Part shown: one piece after another, positions 22,083-23,911 of the stretch
Layout: every line of letters starts with the position of its first letter
Position numbering within the stretch: the first letter of the stretch is position 1
Virus record (IMG/VR): IMGVR_UViG_3300028376_000038
Location: 1-23,911 of that record
Length of the DNA: 23,911 bases
From: a virus
Direction: 5' to 3' (one strand)
Notes under the pieces: model-generated
What the model saw: only the letters and a program-made list of their open reading frames with translations
Database searches by the model: none
What the model was told of the DNA's origin: nothing
Translations under genes and position numbers: made by a program

Positions 22083-22588
22083 AATATACAATTAAAAACC
22101 TAAAAGCTGATTTTCCCAACGATGATGCGTGTTTAGACTTCATTTTCAAAAACCGCTGGCCCAAAGGCTTAACTTGCCCTAATTGTGAGAGTAAAGATTT
22201 TTACCGTGTAAGAGGGAGAAAATCATACGCTTGTAAATGCGGTTATCAGGTATCACCAACGGAGGGTACGATATTTCATAAATCAAGTACGTTGTTAACA
22301 CTTTGGTTTCACGCTATTTTCTTAATGAGTCAAAGTAAAAATGGAGTTGCCGCCAAAGAATTAGAGCGACAACTAGGTGTAACTTATAAATGTGCTTGGC
22401 GCATGGCCCGGCAAATAAGATTACTTATGACCGATGATGATGGCCCATTAGGTGACAATGAGATTGTAGAGCTAGGTGAAACCTATGTTGGTGGTAAAGC
22501 AAAGGTTAAGAGAGGCCGTGGAGCAGCTAATAAAACACCTGTTTTGATTTTTTCAAAGGTTGCGCAGACTTTTTCAAAAGCTTCATAA
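22079..22588 (+). CDS. IS1595-family transposase-like protein, truncated and catalytically defective, 169 aa
   Basis: ATG 22079 overlaps the previous stop (ATGA). Residues 33-56 are the zinc ribbon of IS1595-type transposases (TCPNCESKDFYRVRG ... CKCGYQVS). Residues ~60-118 are the following conserved region (TEGTIFHKSSTLLTLWFHAI, then LERQLGVTYKCAWRMARQIR). The DDE domain begins at VELGETYVGGK (131-140), but the first catalytic Asp of the consensus ELDETYVGGK is Gly133. The normal KRGRGAANKTPV continues for only a few residues before an unrelated end (LIFSKVAQTFSKAS). So both the first Asp and nearly all of the DDE fold are lost. It may be dead, or reused as a DNA-binding protein through its ribbon and helix-turn-helix. 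No IS ends were seen. Confidence 0.8.
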   Translation: MKYTIKNLKADFPNDDACLDFIFKNRWPKGLTCPNCESKDFYRVRGRKSYACKCGYQVSPTEGTIFHKSSTLLTLWFHAIFLMSQSKNGVAAKELERQLGVTYKCAWRMARQIRLLMTDDDGPLGDNEIVELGETYVGGKAKVKRGRGAANKTPVLIFSKVAQTFSKAS

Positions 22589-22599
22589 AGGAATTTTTC

Positions 22600-22671
22600 A
22601 TGAGTCAAATATACAATATTAGAGACAAAATTCAACTTGACACAAGGGTACAGTTACCAAATCGAAAGTAG
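22600..22671 (+). CDS. Possible 23-aa micro-ORF
   Basis: ATG 22600 is preceded by AAGGA seven bases upstream and the frame ends at 22671 (MSQIYNIRDKIQLDTRVQLP and three more residues). Its stop overlaps the SD of the next gene, so it may act as a leader peptide or coupling device. No homology is known to me; it could be chance or a remnant. Confidence 0.3.
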   Translation: MSQIYNIRDKIQLDTRVQLPNRK

Positions 22672-22683
22672 GGAGTGTATAAA

Positions 22684-23055
22684 ATGAGAAAAAACGATTG
22701 TCTTAGATGGGCGAAAGCTCTGATAAATGGGAAACATGAAAAACTTAAGGGTAGAATGAGCAATGCCTTGCATCCTGACGAAACGCCTACAGCTATGTGT
22801 TGCTTAGGCGTGGCGAATGAGGAATTTAAGGTTGAGGGATACAAAAGAGATAGGGTGGAAGGAGCGGCCGGAATTCTTTGGGAGGTGGGAATCCTAGGCA
22901 ACCTTAACCCTCAAATTTTTGGAGAATGTGCCTCGTTCATCAACGACGGGCCATCGGCAAGTACAGCAGGGATAAACAAAGGCGGCCTTACCCATGAACA
23001 AATTGGCATACTGCTTCTGTTTGCGATTGAGTCGGGCGAGTATAAAAATATTTAA
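22684..23055 (+). CDS. CCLGV-type phage protein of unknown function, 123 aa
   Basis: ATG 22684 has GGGAG eight bases upstream; an earlier GTG at 22675 lies inside that SD. The order W-AKAL-GKxEKxKGR (DCLRWAKALINGKHEKLKGR), then MCCLGVANEEF, then SFINDGPSA and HEQIGILL, matches a widespread phage family with 'CCLGVLC' at its centre. Its members are typically ~110-150 aa and of unknown role. Length and order are normal and no residue of the pattern is obviously missing. Position in an early region does not reveal the role. Confidence 0.6.
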   Translation: MRKNDCLRWAKALINGKHEKLKGRMSNALHPDETPTAMCCLGVANEEFKVEGYKRDRVEGAAGILWEVGILGNLNPQIFGECASFINDGPSASTAGINKGGLTHEQIGILLLFAIESGEYKNI

Positions 23056-23068
23056 AGGGAGAAAAGAA

Positions 23069-23884
23069 ATGAGAATTTTGAGAAATAATGAGACGGCAGA
23101 AAATCGGGGTAGCTCCATGTCAGAAAATCGGGATAATTCTAGTTTAAAAAACTACGATAATTCTAGTTCAATCAATTTCGATAATTCTAGATCAGAGAAC
23201 CGGAACAACTCTAGTTCAGTGAATTTGGATGATTCCAGCTCAGAGAATTTCGATAACAGTATTTCGAGTTGTTACGACTCTTCTAGAACTAAAGGCTTCA
23301 TGGCATCTGTAGTCCGCGTCTATTCGTCACTTGTTGAAGTCGATGCGTATGATAATTGCACTGTATATTGCCACGTAGAACCTAAGCGCCTGACTATCCA
23401 TGGTGACAACGTGAACGTAGTCAGACGCGAGGAAATAGCAACGCCTAGCTTTGACGACTGGTTATCTCGCGGGTACGTAATTGCTGACGGCATTTGCTTG
23501 AAACCAGTTTCATCAAAAACTCAAGGACATGTTGATGTTTATAAGTGCAAGGACTTTAGCAACAAGATTTCTTATGTCGCCCGGAGTGGAGATAAATTTT
23601 CACATGGCGAAACAATAGAAAAATCTATAAGTGACTTGAGATACAAGATATCAAGTCGTGACGCTAGTCGATTCAGCTCGTGGAAAATTGACGATATTAA
23701 GTCTATAGAAGAGTTGATCGAAGCCTATCGAGTCATCACGGGTGCTTGCGAAGCTGGTGTTAAGATGTTCCTTGAGAGCAAAAATCTTAGCAACGATAAA
23801 ATGAGTGTGCAAGAAGCTATTACGCTCACCAAGAATCAACACGGACACGAGAGTTTTAAGAATTTTTTTACCGGAGAAAAATAA
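23069..23884 (+). CDS. Octapeptide-repeat protein with conserved phage C-terminal domain, 271 aa
   Basis: ATG 23069 has AGGGAG seven bases upstream. Residues ~12-75 are about eight copies of an octapeptide N-x-[D/N]-[N/D]-S-S-S-x (for example NYDNSSSI, NFDNSRSE, NRNNSSSV, NLDDSSSE). This resembles the AYGNSSVE-type repeats of phage proteins that are predicted to form a parallel beta-helix. Residues ~78-150 are beta-rich (VVRVYSSLVEVDAYDNCTVY). Residues ~130-271 resemble a C-terminal domain common in such phage proteins, with DGICLKPVSSKTQGHVDVYK, SGDKFSHGETIEKSISDLRY, YRVITGACEAGVKMFLES, and HGHESFKNFF. The family's function is unknown. The repeats can vary in number by slippage. Confidence 0.6.
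   Translation: MRILRNNETAENRGSSMSENRDNSSLKNYDNSSSINFDNSRSENRNNSSSVNLDDSSSENFDNSISSCYDSSRTKGFMASVVRVYSSLVEVDAYDNCTVYCHVEPKRLTIHGDNVNVVRREEIATPSFDDWLSRGYVIADGICLKPVSSKTQGHVDVYKCKDFSNKISYVARSGDKFSHGETIEKSISDLRYKISSRDASRFSSWKIDDIKSIEELIEAYRVITGACEAGVKMFLESKNLSNDKMSVQEAITLTKNQHGHESFKNFFTGEK
23102..23293 (+). repeat. 24-bp coding repeats (about 8 copies)
   Basis: The DNA repeats a 24-base unit built around GATAATTCTAGTTCA, matching the octapeptide repeat of the protein. Copies differ mainly at the first codons (AAT CGG, AAC TAC, AAT TTC, AAC CGG, AAT TTG, AAT TTC). The last copies are degenerate (NFDNSISS, CYDSSRTK). Confidence 0.8.
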
Positions 23885-23911
23885 TGAATGCATTTACAGG
23901 AAAAGTTACTA
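23884..23911 (+). CDS. Start of a further gene (partial, right edge)
   Basis: ATG 23884 overlaps the previous stop (TAATG), with GGAG nine bases upstream. Nine residues are visible (MNAFTGKVT). This is too short to name. Confidence 0.5.

Noticed and set aside
23102-23293. CRISPR-like array
   Set aside because: The 24-base units are directly adjacent without spacers and are in frame with a coding repeat.

Overview
The window is part of the genome of a tailed double-stranded DNA phage, or of a prophage. It holds a near-complete head and tail morphogenesis block with HK97-type logic: small terminase, large terminase, portal, neck proteins, scaffold, capsid, tube, chaperones and tape measure. 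There is no contractile sheath, so a siphovirus-like long flexible tail is the best guess. Strong Shine-Dalgarno (SD) sites and sigma70-type promoters fit a Gram-negative host, but nothing fixes the host. No integrase, lysis cassette, DNA polymerase or tRNA is visible.

Layout. Positions 1-15183 are one tightly packed minus-strand operon, read right to left. It starts with a ParB-domain DNA methyltransferase, then TerS, TerL, portal, two neck proteins, scaffold, major capsid protein, several small virion proteins, a connector, a tail terminator candidate, tail tube, a G/GT chaperone pair with a -1 frameshift, tape measure and distal tail/fibre genes. The last of these has a signal peptide and runs off the left edge. 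Most junctions are ATGA/TAATG overlaps or gaps of a few bases.

Positions 15184-15962 form a roughly 780-base gene-free divergent region. It holds overlapping back-to-back promoters, two AT-rich ~112-base tandem repeats whose hairpins keep pairing through compensatory changes, and a GC-rich block of nested helices with a pseudoknot. I read this as a large structured non-coding RNA of about 640 nt, most likely on the plus strand. It is similar in size and setting to the ornate phage RNAs (GOLLD/ROOL type), but I cannot match it to a known family.

Positions 15963-19200 (plus) carry a large tail hub/baseplate-like protein and two small virion-like proteins, closed by one or two terminators. From 19318 an early-type plus-strand region begins. 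It has a promoter, a ~100-nt leader that can fold as an H-type pseudoknot hiding the ribosome-binding site, a small zinc-ribbon protein, and an Erf-family single-strand annealing protein. Several small unknown genes follow, then a methyltransferase fragment coupled to a defective IS1595-like transposase, a CCLGV-type phage protein and an octapeptide-repeat protein. One more gene begins at the right edge.

The most notable points are the two RNA elements (15243-15882 and 19352-19450), a hairpin that would mask the hub gene's SD only in read-through transcripts, and the lambda-type slippery heptamer in the tail chaperone gene.
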